64,000 bases of DNA from Sphingomonas montanisoli (GCF_008274695.1 NZ_VTOU01000001.1:992001-1056000), one strand, 5' to 3'. Positions 33,337 through 44,030 are shown, counted from the first letter of the stretch. Numbers and translations: made by a program. Notes: generated by a model not told the origin, from the letters alone.

Positions 33337-34851
33337 TCAGCGTGCCACGACTTCACTCCACCGGCCGTCACGCCAGATGCGCGCCTGCGTGAAGCGCGGC
33401 AGATCTGGCCCGAATCGGACCGCGGTGAGGTGAACGAAACCGCATCCCGCGCCCCCCGTGCCTTCGGCCACCCGGCGGAAATCCGCAAAATGGGTCTGCT
33501 CACGGATGCCGCGATCGAACAGGAGGTTGATATAAGCGCGCGCAGGGCCGGCCATCGCGATCGTGGCGCAGGATAGATCCGTGCGCGCTCCAACCGCGGC
33601 GGCAAAGCGCCGGTTGTGGACATCGACGGCTGCCCATCCGGATCTCGCATCGAGCAAGTGCTGATAGCTCCAGACATTCTGTGCGAATGCGATCGCGAGC
33701 AGTGCCCAGGCAATCCAGATGCGCCGGCCCATCAACGTCATCGCGTAGGCAATCAGAATCGCCAGCGGCAGAATGAACTTGAGGCGATCATAGCTGAACC
33801 GAACGGCGTGCTGAAGCACGACGAGATTTTCGAGGAGCGGAAAGGCTGCGAGGAACAGGATCGGCAGAAAGATGCGGATGAACGGTTCGGGCAGCCGCGC
33901 CCTCCGTTGCCAGACGAGCACGGCCGCGGCAAAGCCGATCGGCAGGAGCAATCCATAGGACGTCCCGTAGCCCATCGCCAACTTGAGCGGATTCGCCGCC
34001 AACGCCGAGCGCGTCACACCTTGCCGCGCCAATGCCCGAAGCGTGTCGTTGAACCCGGCAAAGACCGCGTAATGCGCGATCATCAGGACAATGCCGAGCG
34101 CGGTTGCGCCCGCGATCAGCAGCGCGGGTCGCCGATAGGATGGCGCCTGCCGCCCCTTCCACGCAAAAAGGGCCAGAATGCCCGCGCTGAACACCAGGCA
34201 CGTCCATTCGAACCACGGCCCCACGAAACAAATCACCGCAAGCGCGGCCAGCGGAACTGCGCAGCCGCGCGCATCGCGCCGCACGATTTCGAGCAGGCAC
34301 AGGAGACCGAGGATCAGCACCAGTTGGTAGAGTTGCTGCGTCCAATAGATCGGGCCGTAAGAGAGCATCGCCTCGCACGCGAGTATCTGCGTCAGCGCGC
34401 CAGCGGCGGCGGCGGGCCAGATGCGATCCTTCGGGACATTCACTGCACGCAGCACCCGCACCAGCAAGGCCATCAGCGCGAGTACCACCCCTGCCTGGAG
34501 AAGGATGGTGAACTGAAACAACGGCAGCCGCCCCGGCTCCTGCCCGGTTACACGGAAATAGAGATAGGGCGCCAGAAAGCCTGCGATCGGAAACGACGCA
34601 TAAACATAATGCCCCGACGAGAGCGGGAGCGTCGCACCCCAGGCGAGGCGCTTGTCCTGTGGCTTTCCGAGCGAGATGGTGGGCAGGAAATGATGCTCCG
34701 ACGCCGGGCTTTCGGCGAGCGCCCGATCCGTTAGGATAACATGATACGTCGCTTCGAGATTGGGCGCGCCATCTGCAATGGACGGCAACTTCACGATGGC
34801 CGCCAGAACAAAGACCAGCCCGACCAGCATGATGCTCAACGCTCGCGTCAT
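33337..34851 (-). CDS. Polytopic membrane protein of unknown function inserted in the spc operon
   Basis: A 504-residue protein with about ten hydrophobic segments and a soluble C-terminal ~80 residues. The layout (long periplasmic first loop, then many helices, short C-terminal domain) resembles GT-C type glycosyltransferases or O-antigen-related membrane proteins, but no DE/DD motif is clearly visible in the first loop, so I do not name it. ATG 34851 follows a good GAGGGGGGAC site. It lies between rpmD and rplO on the same strand, a place where normally no gene is found, and a strong terminator is just upstream. Confidence 0.8.
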   Translation of the reverse strand: MTRALSIMLVGLVFVLAAIVKLPSIADGAPNLEATYHVILTDRALAESPASEHHFLPTISLGKPQDKRLAWGATLPLSSGHYVYASFPIAGFLAPYLYFRVTGQEPGRLPLFQFTILLQAGVVLALMALLVRVLRAVNVPKDRIWPAAAAGALTQILACEAMLSYGPIYWTQQLYQLVLILGLLCLLEIVRRDARGCAVPLAALAVICFVGPWFEWTCLVFSAGILALFAWKGRQAPSYRRPALLIAGATALGIVLMIAHYAVFAGFNDTLRALARQGVTRSALAANPLKLAMGYGTSYGLLLPIGFAAAVLVWQRRARLPEPFIRIFLPILFLAAFPLLENLVVLQHAVRFSYDRLKFILPLAILIAYAMTLMGRRIWIAWALLAIAFAQNVWSYQHLLDARSGWAAVDVHNRRFAAAVGARTDLSCATIAMAGPARAYINLLFDRGIREQTHFADFRRVAEGTGGAGCGFVHLTAVRFGPDLPRFTQARIWRDGRWSEVVAR

Positions 34852-35015
34852 TTCGTCCCCCCTCGGCGAATGACGCGAATTAATTACGCAGATTTTCGGG
34901 AATTACTGCGCCTGGCCCGGGATACTGATCCGAAGCCGATCAGTCTCGGATCCGGATGTCAGTTGCTCCCCAAGGATGTGGTCGTAGCCGCAATGAGAGC
35001 GGCGCCTGCCGTCGG

Positions 35016-35062
35016 AAAAGAAAAGGCCCGCCGAGGAAAACCAAGGTTTCCTCAGGCGGGCC
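35016..35062 (-). terminator. Strong intrinsic terminator between rpmD and the inserted gene
   Basis: GGCCCGCC at 35025-35032 pairs with GGCGGGCC at 35055-35062, and the stem extends through GAGGAAAACC/GGTTTCCTC. On the minus strand TTTTCTTTT follows directly. It should end most transcription coming from rpsL-rpmD, 50 bases after the rpmD stop. Confidence 0.88.
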
Positions 35063-35111
35063 TGAACTTTGCGTCGACGCCGGCCATGCCGGCATCGGGT
35101 GCGATCGAGGA

Positions 35112-35288
35112 TCAGTCCTCGACCTTCACCATGTGCTGCACCTTCTTGATCATGCCGCGCACTTCAGGGGTATCCTGCAGCTCGCGGGTGCGATGCATCT
35201 TGTTGAGGCCGAGGCCGATCAGCGTTGCGCGCTGATCGGGGGTGCGGCGGATCGGCGAACCGATCTGAGTGACCTTGACGGTAGCCAT
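35112..35288 (-). CDS. rpmD: 50S ribosomal protein L30
   Basis: 58 residues, the normal L30 length. [20 protein letters not shown] and the [19 protein letters not shown] segment are diagnostic. It is the last gene of the upstream spc segment, six bases after rpsE, and is followed by an intrinsic terminator instead of rplO. Confidence 0.95.
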   Translation of the reverse strand: MATVKVTQIGSPIRRTPDQRATLIGLGLNKMHRTRELQDTPEVRGMIKKVQHMVKVED

Positions 35289-35294
35289 GTTCGA

Positions 35295-36026
35295 TTACTC
35301 CGCGATCGCGGCCGCTTCGGCCTCGGCAGCCTGGCTCGAAACACCGCCACGACCCAGCAGGTCGGCGATCTTCTTGCCACGGCGCTGCGACACCGACTTC
35401 GGCGACGTCTGTTCCTTGAGCGCCTCGAAAGTCGCACGGATCATGTTGTAGGGGTTCGAAGTGCCGACCGACTTGGTCACCACGTCGTGAACGCCCAGGC
35501 TCTCGAAGATGGCGCGCATCGGACCGCCGGCGATGATGCCGGTGCCCGGAGGCGCGGTGCGAACGCTGACGCGGCCCGCGCCGAAATGGCCCTTGCCGTC
35601 GTGATGGAGGGTGCGGCCCTCCTTCAGCGGAACGCGGATCATCGCCTTCTTCGCAGCGGCGGTCGCCTTCGAGATCGCCTCAGGAACCTCGCGGGCCTTG
35701 CCGTGGCCGAAGCCCGAACGCCCCTTGCCATCGCCGACCACGACGAGCGCGGCGAAGCCGAAACGCTTACCACCCTTCACGGTCTTCGAGACGCGGTTGA
35801 TGTGGACGAGCTTCTCGATCAGCTCCTCGCCCTGATCTTCCGGGTTCTTGTTGCGATCGTCGCGACGACCACGATTGCCGTCACGGCCACGGCCGCCACC
35901 ACGATCGTTGCCGCCGCCACCGCCACGGCCGCGGCCGCCACGTGCACCGCGACGCTCACCCTGGCCTTCGGCGCCGGGAGCGGCTGCCGCGGGAGCGGCT
36001 GCCTGGATTTCGGTTTCGTCAGCCAT
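35295..36026 (-). CDS. rpsE: 30S ribosomal protein S5 with long RGG-rich N-terminal extension
   Basis: 243 residues against 166 in E. coli. The S5 core starts near residue 67 ([19 protein letters not shown]) and includes [20 protein letters not shown]. Before it is an Ala/Pro start and then a low-complexity RGG/GRG-rich stretch of about 30 residues, basic and probably disordered. It may touch rRNA or other partners on the ribosome surface. It abuts rplR (stop and start adjoin). Confidence 0.96.
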   Translation of the reverse strand: MADETEIQAAAPAAAAPGAEGQGERRGARGGRGRGGGGGNDRGGGRGRDGNRGRRDDRNKNPEDQGEELIEKLVHINRVSKTVKGGKRFGFAALVVVGDGKGRSGFGHGKAREVPEAISKATAAAKKAMIRVPLKEGRTLHHDGKGHFGAGRVSVRTAPPGTGIIAGGPMRAIFESLGVHDVVTKSVGTSNPYNMIRATFEALKEQTSPKSVSQRRGKKIADLLGRGGVSSQAAEAEAAAIAE

Positions 36027-36383
36027 TTAGAACTCCAATCCGCCTTCGCGGGCCGCATCGGCCAACGCCTTGACGCGACCGTGGAACAGGAAACCACCAC
36101 GATCGAACACCACCTGGGTGACGCCCGCCGCCTTGGCACGCTCGGCAACCGCCTTGCCGACCGAGGCTGCTGCCTCGGTGGTGGCGCCGGTCGCTTCGCG
36201 CAGATCCTTGTCGAGGGTGGAAGCCGCCGCCAGGGTACGGCCCTGCGCGTCGTCGATCACCTGGGCGTAGATGTGCCGGCCCGAGCGATGGATCGACAGG
36301 CGCGGACGCATGCCACCACGAGCGCGGAGCGCGGTGCGAACGCGCCGACGGCGGCGTTCGAAGAGAGAGAGACCCTTGGCCAT
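36027..36383 (-). CDS. rplR: 50S ribosomal protein L18
   Basis: 118 residues. [20 protein letters not shown] is the basic N-terminus that binds 5S rRNA, and the [20 protein letters not shown] end is typical. The start shares a base with the rplF stop (TAATG), so translation is coupled. Confidence 0.96.
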   Translation of the reverse strand: MAKGLSLFERRRRRVRTALRARGGMRPRLSIHRSGRHIYAQVIDDAQGRTLAAASTLDKDLREATGATTEAAASVGKAVAERAKAAGVTQVVFDRGGFLFHGRVKALADAAREGGLEF

Positions 36384-36916
36384 TACTTCTTCTTCCCTTC
36401 CTTGCGGAAGATGAACTCGCCCTGGTACTTGATACCCTTGCCCTTGTAGGGCTCGGGCTTGCGCCAACGGCGGATTTCCGCGGCCACCTGGCCGACCTTC
36501 TGCTTGTCGATACCCGTGATCTGGACGGTCGTCTGATCCGGCGTCGCGATCGTGATCCCCTCGGGGATCGCAAAGTCGACGTCGTGGCTGTAGCCAAGCT
36601 GCAGCTTCAGATTCTTGCCCTGGACGTTGGCGCGATAGCCGACGCCGGTGATCTGCAGGGTCTTGGAATAACCCTCCGTCACACCCGTGATCAGGTTCTG
36701 GACCAGCGTGCGCTGCATGCCCCAGAAGGACCGCGCCCGCTTCGTCTCGTTCGCCGGCTGGACCGTGATCGAGCCGTCCTCGACGGCATAGGTGACCTCA
36801 TCGGCCAGACCAATGCTGAGCGTGCCCTTCGGACCCTTGACCGACAGCGTCTTGCCTTCGATCGAAGCAGTCACGCCGGCCGGAACCGGGACGGGCTTCT
36901 TACCAATGCGGCTCAT
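36383..36916 (-). CDS. rplF: 50S ribosomal protein L6
   Basis: 177 residues, normal length. [19 protein letters not shown] at the start and the C-terminal rRNA-binding [12 protein letters not shown] are diagnostic. Its start overlaps the rpsH stop and its stop overlaps the rplR start. Confidence 0.97.
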   Translation of the reverse strand: MSRIGKKPVPVPAGVTASIEGKTLSVKGPKGTLSIGLADEVTYAVEDGSITVQPANETKRARSFWGMQRTLVQNLITGVTEGYSKTLQITGVGYRANVQGKNLKLQLGYSHDVDFAIPEGITIATPDQTTVQITGIDKQKVGQVAAEIRRWRKPEPYKGKGIKYQGEFIFRKEGKKK

Positions 36917-37311
36917 CAGAAGACCTCCGCAAGAACCTCGCCGCCGACATTCTGCTCACGCGCTTCCGCGTCGGACAGAACACCCTTAGGCGTCGAGACG
37001 ATGGTGATACCCAGGCCGTTGCGCACCCGCGGAAGCTCCTTGGAGCCCGAATAGACGCGGCGACCAGGCTTCGAAACGCGGGCGACATGCTGGATCGCCG
37101 GCTGGCCTTCGAAGTATTTCAGCTCGATGCGCAGGCCATCATGGCCGGCGACCAGCTCCTCGCTATAGCCACGAATGTAGCCTTCGCGCTGGAGAACGTC
37201 GAGCACGCGGGCGCGCAGCTTGGACGCGGGGGAAACCACGCTGTCCTTGCGGGCGCGCTGCCCGTTGCGGATGCGGGTGAGCAAATCACCCAAGGGATCG
37301 GTCAGAGCCAT
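36916..37311 (-). CDS. rpsH: 30S ribosomal protein S8
   Basis: 131 residues. [18 protein letters not shown] and the C-terminal [20 protein letters not shown] are characteristic of S8, a primary 16S rRNA binder. In E. coli S8 is the feedback repressor of the spc operon; no such site was looked for here in detail. Confidence 0.97.
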   Translation of the reverse strand: MALTDPLGDLLTRIRNGQRARKDSVVSPASKLRARVLDVLQREGYIRGYSEELVAGHDGLRIELKYFEGQPAIQHVARVSKPGRRVYSGSKELPRVRNGLGITIVSTPKGVLSDAEAREQNVGGEVLAEVF

Positions 37312-37323
37312 CTGTTCTTTTCC

Positions 37324-37629
37324 TTACCAGCTCGACTTCGTGACGCCGGGGATCAGGCCCTTGTTGGCCAGATCACGCAGCTGCACACGGCAAAGCCGGA
37401 ACTTGCGATAATAAGCGCGGGGACGGCCCGTCACTTCGCAGCGGTTACGGACGCGGGTCGGGTTCGCATTGCGCGGCAACTCGGCCATCTTCAGACGAGC
37501 GATCAGACGCTCGGTCTCGTCCGCGTTCTTGTCGTTCGCGATCGCCTTGAGCTTCGCATATTTGGGCGCGTAAGCCGCGACCATTTTCTTGCGCTTCTCA
37601 TTCTTGTTGATCGAACTCAGTTTCGCCAT
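37324..37629 (-). CDS. rpsN: 30S ribosomal protein S14
   Basis: 101 residues, the long zinc-free form: only single cysteines ([11 protein letters not shown] and FRLCRVQLR) instead of the CxxC pairs of the short form. [16 protein letters not shown] is a typical start. Confidence 0.96.
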   Translation of the reverse strand: MAKLSSINKNEKRKKMVAAYAPKYAKLKAIANDKNADETERLIARLKMAELPRNANPTRVRNRCEVTGRPRAYYRKFRLCRVQLRDLANKGLIPGVTKSSW

Positions 37630-37660
37630 GACTTAAGTTCTTCCTTATCCAGCAGACCGC

Positions 37661-38242
37661 TTACGCGGCCTGCTTCTGGTCCTGGTTAGCGAGCGGGAAC
37701 GGGAAGCCGAACAGACGCAGCAGTTCGCGCGCCTCTTCATCCGTGTTCGCCGATGTCGCGATGATCACGTCCATGCCGCGGATGTTGTCGACCTTGTCGT
37801 AGCTGATCTCCGGGAAGATCAGCTGTTCCTTGAGGCCGGTCGCATAATTGCCACGGCCATCGAACGACTTGTCCGAAAGGCCACGGAAATCGCGAACGCG
37901 CGGCAGTGCGACGGTGACGAAGCGGTCGAGGAACTCGTACATGCGCTCGCGGCGGAGGGTGACCTTCGCGCCGATCGGCATGCCTTCACGCAGCTTGAAC
38001 TGCGCGATCGACTTCTTCGCCTTGGTGATCACCGACTTCTGGCCGGCGATCAGCGTCATTTCGTTCGCTGCCTGCTCGACCCGCTTCTTGTCCTGCGTCG
38101 CTTCACCAACGCCCATGTTGAGGACGATCTTGGTGATCTTCGGGACCTGCATCGGGTTCGTGTAGCCGAACTTTTCCGTCATCGCCTTGACGATCGTGTC
38201 GTCATACAGCTTGCGGAAGCGCGGAGTGTAAGCATCAGCCAC
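37661..38242 (-). CDS. rplE: 50S ribosomal protein L5
   Basis: 193 residues. [37 protein letters not shown] and the [17 protein letters not shown] region are diagnostic for this 5S rRNA-binding protein. It overlaps the end of rplX by eight bases. Confidence 0.97.
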   Translation of the reverse strand: MADAYTPRFRKLYDDTIVKAMTEKFGYTNPMQVPKITKIVLNMGVGEATQDKKRVEQAANEMTLIAGQKSVITKAKKSIAQFKLREGMPIGAKVTLRRERMYEFLDRFVTVALPRVRDFRGLSDKSFDGRGNYATGLKEQLIFPEISYDKVDNIRGMDVIIATSANTDEEARELLRLFGFPFPLANQDQKQAA

Positions 38243-38552
38243 TGATCGTCTCCCCGGTCTTGACGGCCACGCGGACCTTCTTGCCGTCCTTCACCTCGAA
38301 GCGCACGCGGGTCGGCTTGCCGTCCGCAGTCGCGATCGCGACCTTCGAAACGTGCAGCGGTGCCTCGATGCGCTCCAGACCGCCCTGCGGGTTGGCCTGG
38401 CTCGGCTTGCGGTGGCGGGTCGAGACGTTGATGCCCGACACGATCACCTTGGCGTCCTTGGGGAACGACTTGGTGACCTCACCGGTCTTGCCCTTGTCCT
38501 TACCCGACAGGACGACGACCTTGTCGCCCTTCTTGATTTTCAGCGCGCTCAT
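38235..38552 (-). CDS. rplX: 50S ribosomal protein L24
   Basis: 105 residues. The KOW motif is at the N-terminus ([20 protein letters not shown]). ATG 38552 overlaps the rplN stop (TGATG); a GTG one codon earlier is also possible. It overlaps rplE by eight bases. Confidence 0.96.
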   Translation of the reverse strand: MSALKIKKGDKVVVLSGKDKGKTGEVTKSFPKDAKVIVSGINVSTRHRKPSQANPQGGLERIEAPLHVSKVAIATADGKPTRVRFEVKDGKKVRVAVKTGETISG

Positions 38553-38923
38553 CACAGCACCTCGGGAGCGAGCGAAATGATCTTCATGTGGTTCTTGGCG
38601 CGGAGTTCGCGAACCACCGGACCGAAGATACGCGTGCCGATCGGCTCGCCCGAGTTCTTGTTGATCAGAACCGCAGCGTTGCCGTCGAAGCGGATCGTCG
38701 ATCCGTCGGCGCGATGGATATCCTTGGCAGTGCGAACGATGACCGCGCGATGCACGTCACCCTTCTTCACCTTGCCGCGCGGAGCCGCTTCCTTGATCGA
38801 GACGACGATGATGTCGCCCACGGTCGCGAAACGGCGCTTCGACCCGCCCAGCACCTTGATGCACTGCACCCTCTTGGCGCCGCTGTTATCGGCGACGTCG
38901 AGGTTCGTCTGCATCTGGATCAT
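38552..38923 (-). CDS. rplN: 50S ribosomal protein L14
   Basis: 123 residues. [20 protein letters not shown] at the start and [18 protein letters not shown] at the end are nearly invariant for L14. Confidence 0.97.
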   Translation of the reverse strand: MIQMQTNLDVADNSGAKRVQCIKVLGGSKRRFATVGDIIVVSIKEAAPRGKVKKGDVHRAVIVRTAKDIHRADGSTIRFDGNAAVLINKNSGEPIGTRIFGPVVRELRAKNHMKIISLAPEVL

Positions 38924-38942
38924 GTGTCAGACCCTTCCGTTA

Positions 38943-39203
38943 TCAGGCGTGGTTCGGCGTCGCGTGGGTATCAACCCGCTCGATCACCTTCCACGTCTTC
39001 AGCTTCGAAATCGGCGCGGTCTCTTCGATCCGCACCGTCTCGCCCTCGCGAAACTCATTCGCTTCGTCATGGGCGTGATACTTCTTCGACCGCTTGATGA
39101 TCTTGCCGTAGAGGCCGTGCTTCACACGACGCTCCACCTTGATCACGACAGTCTTGTCGGTCTTGTCGGAGACGACCACTCCGGTCAGCACGCGCTTCGG
39201 CAT
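38943..39203 (-). CDS. rpsQ: 30S ribosomal protein S17
   Basis: 86 residues. [20 protein letters not shown] and [20 protein letters not shown] are characteristic. It lies 11 bases after rpmC. Confidence 0.96.
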   Translation of the reverse strand: MPKRVLTGVVVSDKTDKTVVIKVERRVKHGLYGKIIKRSKKYHAHDEANEFREGETVRIEETAPISKLKTWKVIERVDTHATPNHA

Positions 39204-39214
39204 GGCTGTTCTCC

Positions 39215-39418
39215 TTACTTCGCAGCCGCAGCGGAGCGCTGCGTCTGCAGGGTCTTGATCTGCGCGATCGTGCGGCGAACTTCGCGCACACGGGTCGGCT
39301 TCTCCAGCTGGCTGGTCGCCGCCTGGAAGCGCAGGTTGAACTGCTCACGCTTCAGGGTGCCCAGCTCCTGCGAGAGCTGGTCGTCGGTGAGACCGGTGAG
39401 ATCGGCAATCTTCGCCAT
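39215..39418 (-). CDS. rpmC: 50S ribosomal protein L29
   Basis: 67 residues. Two-helix protein with [20 protein letters not shown] and [16 protein letters not shown] 39418 begins [10 protein letters not shown]; the longer open frame upstream is only overlap with rplP. Confidence 0.95.
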   Translation of the reverse strand: MAKIADLTGLTDDQLSQELGTLKREQFNLRFQAATSQLEKPTRVREVRRTIAQIKTLQTQRSAAAAK

Positions 39419-39419
39419 C

Positions 39420-39851
39420 TTACGCTTCCTCGTAAATCGACTCGCCGAAGCGAGCGACGACCTTGGTCTTGATCGGCAGCTTTTCCATCGCACGCTCGAA
39501 AGCGACGCGGGCGAGCGGGCCGGGAACACCGTCGAGCTCGAACAGGATACGGCCGGGCTTGACGCGCGCCGCCCAGAATTCGGGCGAACCCTTACCCGAG
39601 CCCATGCGGACTTCGGCGGGCTTCGACGAAACCGGCACGTCCGGGAACACGCGGATCCACAAACGCCCCTGGCGCTTGATGTGACGCGTGATCGCGCGGC
39701 GGGCCGCTTCGATCTGGCGAGCGGTGATCCGGTCCGGTTCCATGGCCTTGAGGCCGAAGGAACCGAAGTTCAGCGTCGCGCCGCCAGGCGCGTTGCCGTG
39801 GATGCGGCCCTTGTGGGCCTTGCGGAATTTTGTGCGCTTTGGTTGCAGCAT
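39420..39851 (-). CDS. rplP: 50S ribosomal protein L16
   Basis: 143 residues. [19 protein letters not shown] and the conserved [20 protein letters not shown] segment are diagnostic. One base separates it from rpmC. Confidence 0.97.
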   Translation of the reverse strand: MLQPKRTKFRKAHKGRIHGNAPGGATLNFGSFGLKAMEPDRITARQIEAARRAITRHIKRQGRLWIRVFPDVPVSSKPAEVRMGSGKGSPEFWAARVKPGRILFELDGVPGPLARVAFERAMEKLPIKTKVVARFGESIYEEA

Positions 39852-39914
39852 TTTCTATCGCCTTCTGACACCGATTGTCCGGTCGATCAGGCGACGCTGA
39901 TAAGGGGAAACCCC

Positions 39915-40610
39915 TTATCGCGCCGGCCGGACCCCCGACGTCTGAGCTTCCATCATCAGCCGGTCCTGAGCCATCGGATCATGGCCCAGGATCTCACCCT
40001 TGAAGATCCAGACCTTGATGCCGCACACGCCATAGGCGGTGTGAGCTTCGGCTTCGGCATAGTCGACATTTGCGCGCAGCGTGTGCAGCGGCACGCGACC
40101 TTCGCGATACCACTCCGTGCGGGCGATTTCCGCGCCGCCCAGACGGCCGGCGCAGGTGATGCGGATACCCTCGGCACCAAGACGCAGCGCCGACTGAACC
40201 GCACGCTTCATGGCGCGACGGAAGGCGATACGACGCTCGAGCTGATCGGCAACACCCTGCGCGACGAGCTTCGAATCGATCTCCGGCTTGCGGATCTCGA
40301 CGATGTTCAGCGAGACTTCCGAAGTGGTCATCTTGCCGAGCATGCGACGCAGCTTCTCGATGTCCGCGCCCTTCTTACCGATGATGACACCGGGACGAGC
40401 AGCGAAGATCGAGATGCGGCACAGCTTGGCCGGACGCTCGATAACCACCTTCGAAATCGCGGCCTGCGGCAGCGACTTGAAGATCTTCTTGCGGATGTTG
40501 ATGTCCTCAAGAAGCAGGCGGCCATAATCGGCGCCTTCGGCGTACCAGCGGCTGTCCCAGGTGCGGTTGATCTGCAACCGCATACCGATCGGGTTTGACT
40601 TCTGACCCAT
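39915..40610 (-). CDS. rpsC: 30S ribosomal protein S3
   Basis: 231 residues with a KH domain ([20 protein letters not shown]) and the C-terminal S3 domain. [20 protein letters not shown] is the standard start at 40610. It lies one base after the rplV stop. Confidence 0.97.
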   Translation of the reverse strand: MGQKSNPIGMRLQINRTWDSRWYAEGADYGRLLLEDINIRKKIFKSLPQAAISKVVIERPAKLCRISIFAARPGVIIGKKGADIEKLRRMLGKMTTSEVSLNIVEIRKPEIDSKLVAQGVADQLERRIAFRRAMKRAVQSALRLGAEGIRITCAGRLGGAEIARTEWYREGRVPLHTLRANVDYAEAEAHTAYGVCGIKVWIFKGEILGHDPMAQDRLMMEAQTSGVRPAR

Positions 40611-40611
40611 A

Positions 40612-40992
40612 TTATTCGGCCTCTTCCTGCTCAAGCACGACCACGCGGATGCGCGAGAACGGCTTGATGATGCGGGTCGACTTGCCGCGACCGCGGGTGG
40701 CGAAACGCTTCATGACGATCGACTTGCCGACCGAAGCTTCCTTCACCACGAGCGCGTCGACGTCGAGGTTGTGATTGTTCTCGGCATTGGCGATCGCCGA
40801 AGCGAGCACCTTGCGAACGTCAACCGCCATCGCCTTCTTCGAGAAGGCCAAGATGTTGAGCGCGTCGCCAGCCTTCTTGTTGCGGATCAGAGCCGCAACA
40901 AGATTGAGCTTCTGGGCGCTGCCGCGGACGGTGGTGGCGACCGCAAGGGCCTCCTTCTCACCAACCCGACGCGGAGATGCGGGCTTCGACAT
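40612..40992 (-). CDS. rplV: 50S ribosomal protein L22
   Basis: 126 residues. The core [20 protein letters not shown] and the loop end [20 protein letters not shown] are typical; the loop lines the exit tunnel. Its start overlaps the rpsS stop by one base. Confidence 0.97.
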   Translation of the reverse strand: MSKPASPRRVGEKEALAVATTVRGSAQKLNLVAALIRNKKAGDALNILAFSKKAMAVDVRKVLASAIANAENNHNLDVDALVVKEASVGKSIVMKRFATRGRGKSTRIIKPFSRIRVVVLEQEEAE

Positions 40993-41267
40993 CAGCGCTT
41001 ACCCTTCTTGTCGGCGGCGTGGCCGGGGAAGTAGCGCGTCGGCGCAAATTCACCCAGCTTGTGACCGACCATGTCCTCGTTGACCGACACCGGCACGAAC
41101 TTGCGGCCGTTGTAGACGTTGAACGTGAGTCCAACGAACTGCGGGAGAATGGTGGAGCGACGCGACCAGGTCTTGATCGGAGCGCGCGCGCCACTGTCCT
41201 GAGCGCCTTCCGCCTTCCGAAGAAGGTGCAGATCGACGAACGGACCTTTCCAGACGGAACGGGCCAT
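40992..41267 (-). CDS. rpsS: 30S ribosomal protein S19
   Basis: 91 residues. [19 protein letters not shown] and [20 protein letters not shown] are diagnostic. It lies three bases after rplB. Confidence 0.97.
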   Translation of the reverse strand: MARSVWKGPFVDLHLLRKAEGAQDSGARAPIKTWSRRSTILPQFVGLTFNVYNGRKFVPVSVNEDMVGHKLGEFAPTRYFPGHAADKKGKR

Positions 41268-41270
41268 GGA

Positions 41271-42107
41271 TTACCTCTTCTTCTTCGCGTGACGCGAACG
41301 GATGATCATCTTGTCGGTCGACTTGTTGGAGCGCGTGCGCGCACCCTTCGTCGGCTTGCCCCACGGGGTGACCGGGTGACGGCCGCCCGAGGTGCGGCCT
41401 TCACCACCGCCGTGCGGATGGTCGACCGGGTTCTTCGCGACGCCGCGGGTCAGCGGACGCTTGCCGAGCCAGCGGTTGCGACCGGCCTTCGCCAGGTTCT
41501 GGTTGGCGTTATCCGGGTTCGAAACCGCGCCGACCGTGCACATGCAATCCGAACGGATATAGCGCTGCTCACCCGAATTCAGGCGAACCATCACCATGCC
41601 CTTGTCGCGACCGACGATCTGCACATAGGTGCCCGCAGCACGTGCGATCTGACCACCCTTGCCGGGCTTCATCTCGACGTTGTGGACGATCGTGCCAACC
41701 GGAGCCTGACCGATTTCCATCGCGTTGCCCGGCTTGGTGTCGGTCTTCTTGGCCGCCACCACGCTGTCACCGACGGCGAGACGCTGCGGCGCGATGATGT
41801 AGGCGAGTTCGCCATCCTCATACTTCACCAGCGCGATGAACGCCGAACGGTTGGGATCGTACTCAAGACGCTCGACGGTCGCGGGCTGATCCCACTTGCG
41901 GCGCTTGAAGTCGACGATGCGATACTTCTGCTTGTGACCGCCAGCGATGCCGCGCGCAGTCGCGTGGCCCTGGTTGTTACGGCCACCCGACTTCGACTTG
42001 CCTTCGGTGAGCGCCTTGATCGGGCGTCCCTTGAACAGGCTCGACTTGTCGACGAGGATCAGGCCACGGCGGGCCGGGCTCGTCGGGTTATAATGCTTGA
42101 GTGCCAT
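41271..42107 (-). CDS. rplB: 50S ribosomal protein L2
   Basis: 278 residues. [34 protein letters not shown] and the peptidyl-transferase-facing [18 protein letters not shown] (containing the conserved His) are all present. Confidence 0.98.
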   Translation of the reverse strand: MALKHYNPTSPARRGLILVDKSSLFKGRPIKALTEGKSKSGGRNNQGHATARGIAGGHKQKYRIVDFKRRKWDQPATVERLEYDPNRSAFIALVKYEDGELAYIIAPQRLAVGDSVVAAKKTDTKPGNAMEIGQAPVGTIVHNVEMKPGKGGQIARAAGTYVQIVGRDKGMVMVRLNSGEQRYIRSDCMCTVGAVSNPDNANQNLAKAGRNRWLGKRPLTRGVAKNPVDHPHGGGEGRTSGGRHPVTPWGKPTKGARTRSNKSTDKMIIRSRHAKKKR

Positions 42108-42108
42108 C

Positions 42109-42426
42109 TCAGCGCACGCCTTCCGTCACGTCGATCGACTGACCTTCGGCCAGCGTCACGATCGCCTTCTTCACGTCCGAGCGCTTGTAGGCTTCGCCCT
42201 TCCAGCGCTTGGTCTTGCCCTTCGCGACGATCGTGTTGACGCCCTTGACGGACACACCCCACAGCGCCTCGACGGCTGCCTTGATCTCGGGCTTGGTAGC
42301 CGAGCCGGCGACCTGGAACACGATCGCATTATGCTCGGAGAGCAGCGTCGTCTTCTCGGTGATGTGGGGCTTGAGCACCACGTCGTAGTGGCGGATGTCC
42401 ACCACGGCTTCCTGCTTCTTAGCCAT
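42109..42426 (-). CDS. rplW: 50S ribosomal protein L23
   Basis: 105 residues. [19 protein letters not shown] and [19 protein letters not shown] are characteristic of this exit-tunnel protein that docks trigger factor and SRP. It overlaps the rplD end by eight bases. Confidence 0.96.
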   Translation of the reverse strand: MAKKQEAVVDIRHYDVVLKPHITEKTTLLSEHNAIVFQVAGSATKPEIKAAVEALWGVSVKGVNTIVAKGKTKRWKGEAYKRSDVKKAIVTLAEGQSIDVTEGVR

Positions 42427-43045
42427 TGAAGCGCGCCTCCAGCTTCTCGACCGCGGCGCGGGTCAGCACCAGAGTCTCATGCTTCAGAATGTCATAGACG
42501 TTGGCACCGACGGCCGGCATCACGTTGAGCTTCGGAATGTTCGAAGACGCCAGCGCGAAACCGTTGTCGACCATGTCGCCATCGATGACGAGCGTGGTGT
42601 TGCCGAAGCCCAGCTTGCCGATCTGACCGACCAGCACCTTGGTCTTGGCGTCGGCCATCGCCAGCGTGTCGAGCACGACCAGCTTGCCGTCCTTCGCCTT
42701 CGACGAAAGCGCCATCTTCAGGCCGAGCGCGCGAACCTTCTTGTTCAGCGACGGATTGAAGTCGCGGACACGCGGACCGTGAGCCTTACCACCACCGATG
42801 AAGTTCGGGGCGCGGCGATCGCCGTGACGAGCCGTACCGCCGCCCTTCTGGTTGCCGAACTTCTTACCCGTGCGGGCAACGTCCGAGCGCTCGCGCGCAC
42901 CGCGGGCTGTGCCGCGGCGCTTCTCGAGCTGCCAGGTGACGACGCGATGCAGGATATCGGCGCGCGGCTCGACGGCGAAGATCTCGTCGTTGAGCTCGAT
43001 GTCGCCCGACGCCTTGGCGTCGAGGGTCTGAACCGTAATCTTCAT
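42419..43045 (-). CDS. rplD: 50S ribosomal protein L4
   Basis: 208 residues. The extended loop [20 protein letters not shown] and the [20 protein letters not shown] segment are diagnostic. ATG 43045 ([18 protein letters not shown]) lies two bases after the rplC stop. L4 is the feedback regulator of the S10 operon in gammaproteobacteria. Confidence 0.96.
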   Translation of the reverse strand: MKITVQTLDAKASGDIELNDEIFAVEPRADILHRVVTWQLEKRRGTARGARERSDVARTGKKFGNQKGGGTARHGDRRAPNFIGGGKAHGPRVRDFNPSLNKKVRALGLKMALSSKAKDGKLVVLDTLAMADAKTKVLVGQIGKLGFGNTTLVIDGDMVDNGFALASSNIPKLNVMPAVGANVYDILKHETLVLTRAAVEKLEARFNG

Positions 43046-43047
43046 GA

Positions 43048-43800
43048 TCAGCCCTCCTGGCCTTCGGTCGCTTCGGGTGCGACGTCGGCCGGAGCCTCGG
43101 CCACGTCGGAAACATTGCTGTTGGCGGCGGCGCGCAGACCAGCGGGATACGGCGCGTCGGAGGGACGCGCGATCTTCACCGAGTCCTTCACCAGCAACCA
43201 GCCACCCTTCGAGCCGGGCACCGAGCCCTTCACGAACAACAGGCCACGCTCGGCGTCCGTCTGGACGATCTCGAGGTTCTGCTGGGTGCGGTTGGCGGCG
43301 CCCATGTGGCCGGCCATCTTCTTGTTCTTGAAGACCTTGCCCGGATCCTGGCGCTGACCGGTCGAACCGAGCGAACGGTGCGAGACCGAAACACCGTGGG
43401 TCGCACGCAGACCGCCGAAGCCCCAACGCTTCATGCCGCCCGCAAAACCCTTACCCTGGGTGCTGCCCTGGATGTCGACGAACTGGCCCGCGACATAGTG
43501 ATCGGCGGTGATTTCCGCGCCGACGTCAAGCAGGCCGTCTTCCGACACGCGGAACTCGGCGACGAAAGCCTTGGGCTCCACCTCGGCCTTGCCGAAGTGG
43601 CCGCGCTGCGGCTTGGCGACATTCTTCGCCTTGGCAGTGCCGGCACCGAGCTGAACCGCGACATAACCGTCGCTGTCCGCTTCCTTGCGCGCCACCACCT
43701 GAACATTTTCCAGCTGCAGAACGGTCACCGGCACGTGCCGGCCGTCGTCCTGAAACAGGCGGGTCATCCCCATCTTCTTCGCGATCACGCCTGTGCGCAT
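43048..43800 (-). CDS. rplC: 50S ribosomal protein L3 with C-terminal extension
   Basis: 250 residues, about 40 more than E. coli L3. [20 protein letters not shown] and [20 protein letters not shown] are diagnostic. The extra part is an Ala/Glu-rich tail (after about residue 215). It is preceded by a 285-base structured leader with an intrinsic terminator, so its expression and that of the downstream genes may be attenuated. Confidence 0.97.
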   Translation of the reverse strand: MRTGVIAKKMGMTRLFQDDGRHVPVTVLQLENVQVVARKEADSDGYVAVQLGAGTAKAKNVAKPQRGHFGKAEVEPKAFVAEFRVSEDGLLDVGAEITADHYVAGQFVDIQGSTQGKGFAGGMKRWGFGGLRATHGVSVSHRSLGSTGQRQDPGKVFKNKKMAGHMGAANRTQQNLEIVQTDAERGLLFVKGSVPGSKGGWLLVKDSVKIARPSDAPYPAGLRAAANSNVSDVAEAPADVAPEATEGQEG

Positions 43801-43851
43801 GATCTGCTCCTTCCCAAACAGAGGCTCGAGTTAGCGTCGAGCGTGCCAACG

Positions 43852-43876
43852 AAAAAGGCTTCGGTGAACCGAAGCC
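43852..43876 (-). terminator. Intrinsic terminator/attenuator 52 bases before rplC
   Basis: GGCTTCGG and CCGAAGCC (43857-43864 and 43869-43876) form a perfect 8-base stem with a 4-base loop, and the minus strand continues TTTTT at 43856-43852. It lies after rpsJ and before rplC within the same operon. Confidence 0.85.
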
Positions 43877-43894
43877 TCCAGCCCATATTCTGAC

Positions 43895-44030
43895 AGCCCC
43901 CGCCCGGGCTCGGTTATCGCATCCCGGACTATCCAGGATGCGAAGGCGGGGACTCGGACACCGGCACCTTCGGTTCTAAGAACCTCGGGCCGGTCGGTAT
44001 CCCTGTCTTTTCGCTATCGGCCTCAATCCA
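43895..44030 (-). promoter_or_regulatory. Structured leader upstream of rplC
   Basis: The 285-base gap between rpsJ and rplC has nested inverted repeats: CCCCGCC near 43897-43904 with GGCGGGG at 43945-43951 enclosing CGCATCC 43918-43924/GGATGCG 43936-43942, plus a CCGGCACCTTCGGTTC...GAACCTCGGGCCGG stem near 43961-43994. With the terminator hairpin at 43857-43876 this looks like an attenuator leader or a ribosomal-protein binding site. Confidence 0.5.

Noticed and set aside
36300-36597. Serine/arginine-rich frames overlapping rplR and rplF
   Set aside because: They are alternative frames of ribosomal genes with no start signals.
42419-43426. A 335-residue extended form of rplD
   Set aside because: The extra N-terminal part is out-of-frame rplC sequence; the normal L4 start is the ATG at 43045 beside a ribosome site.
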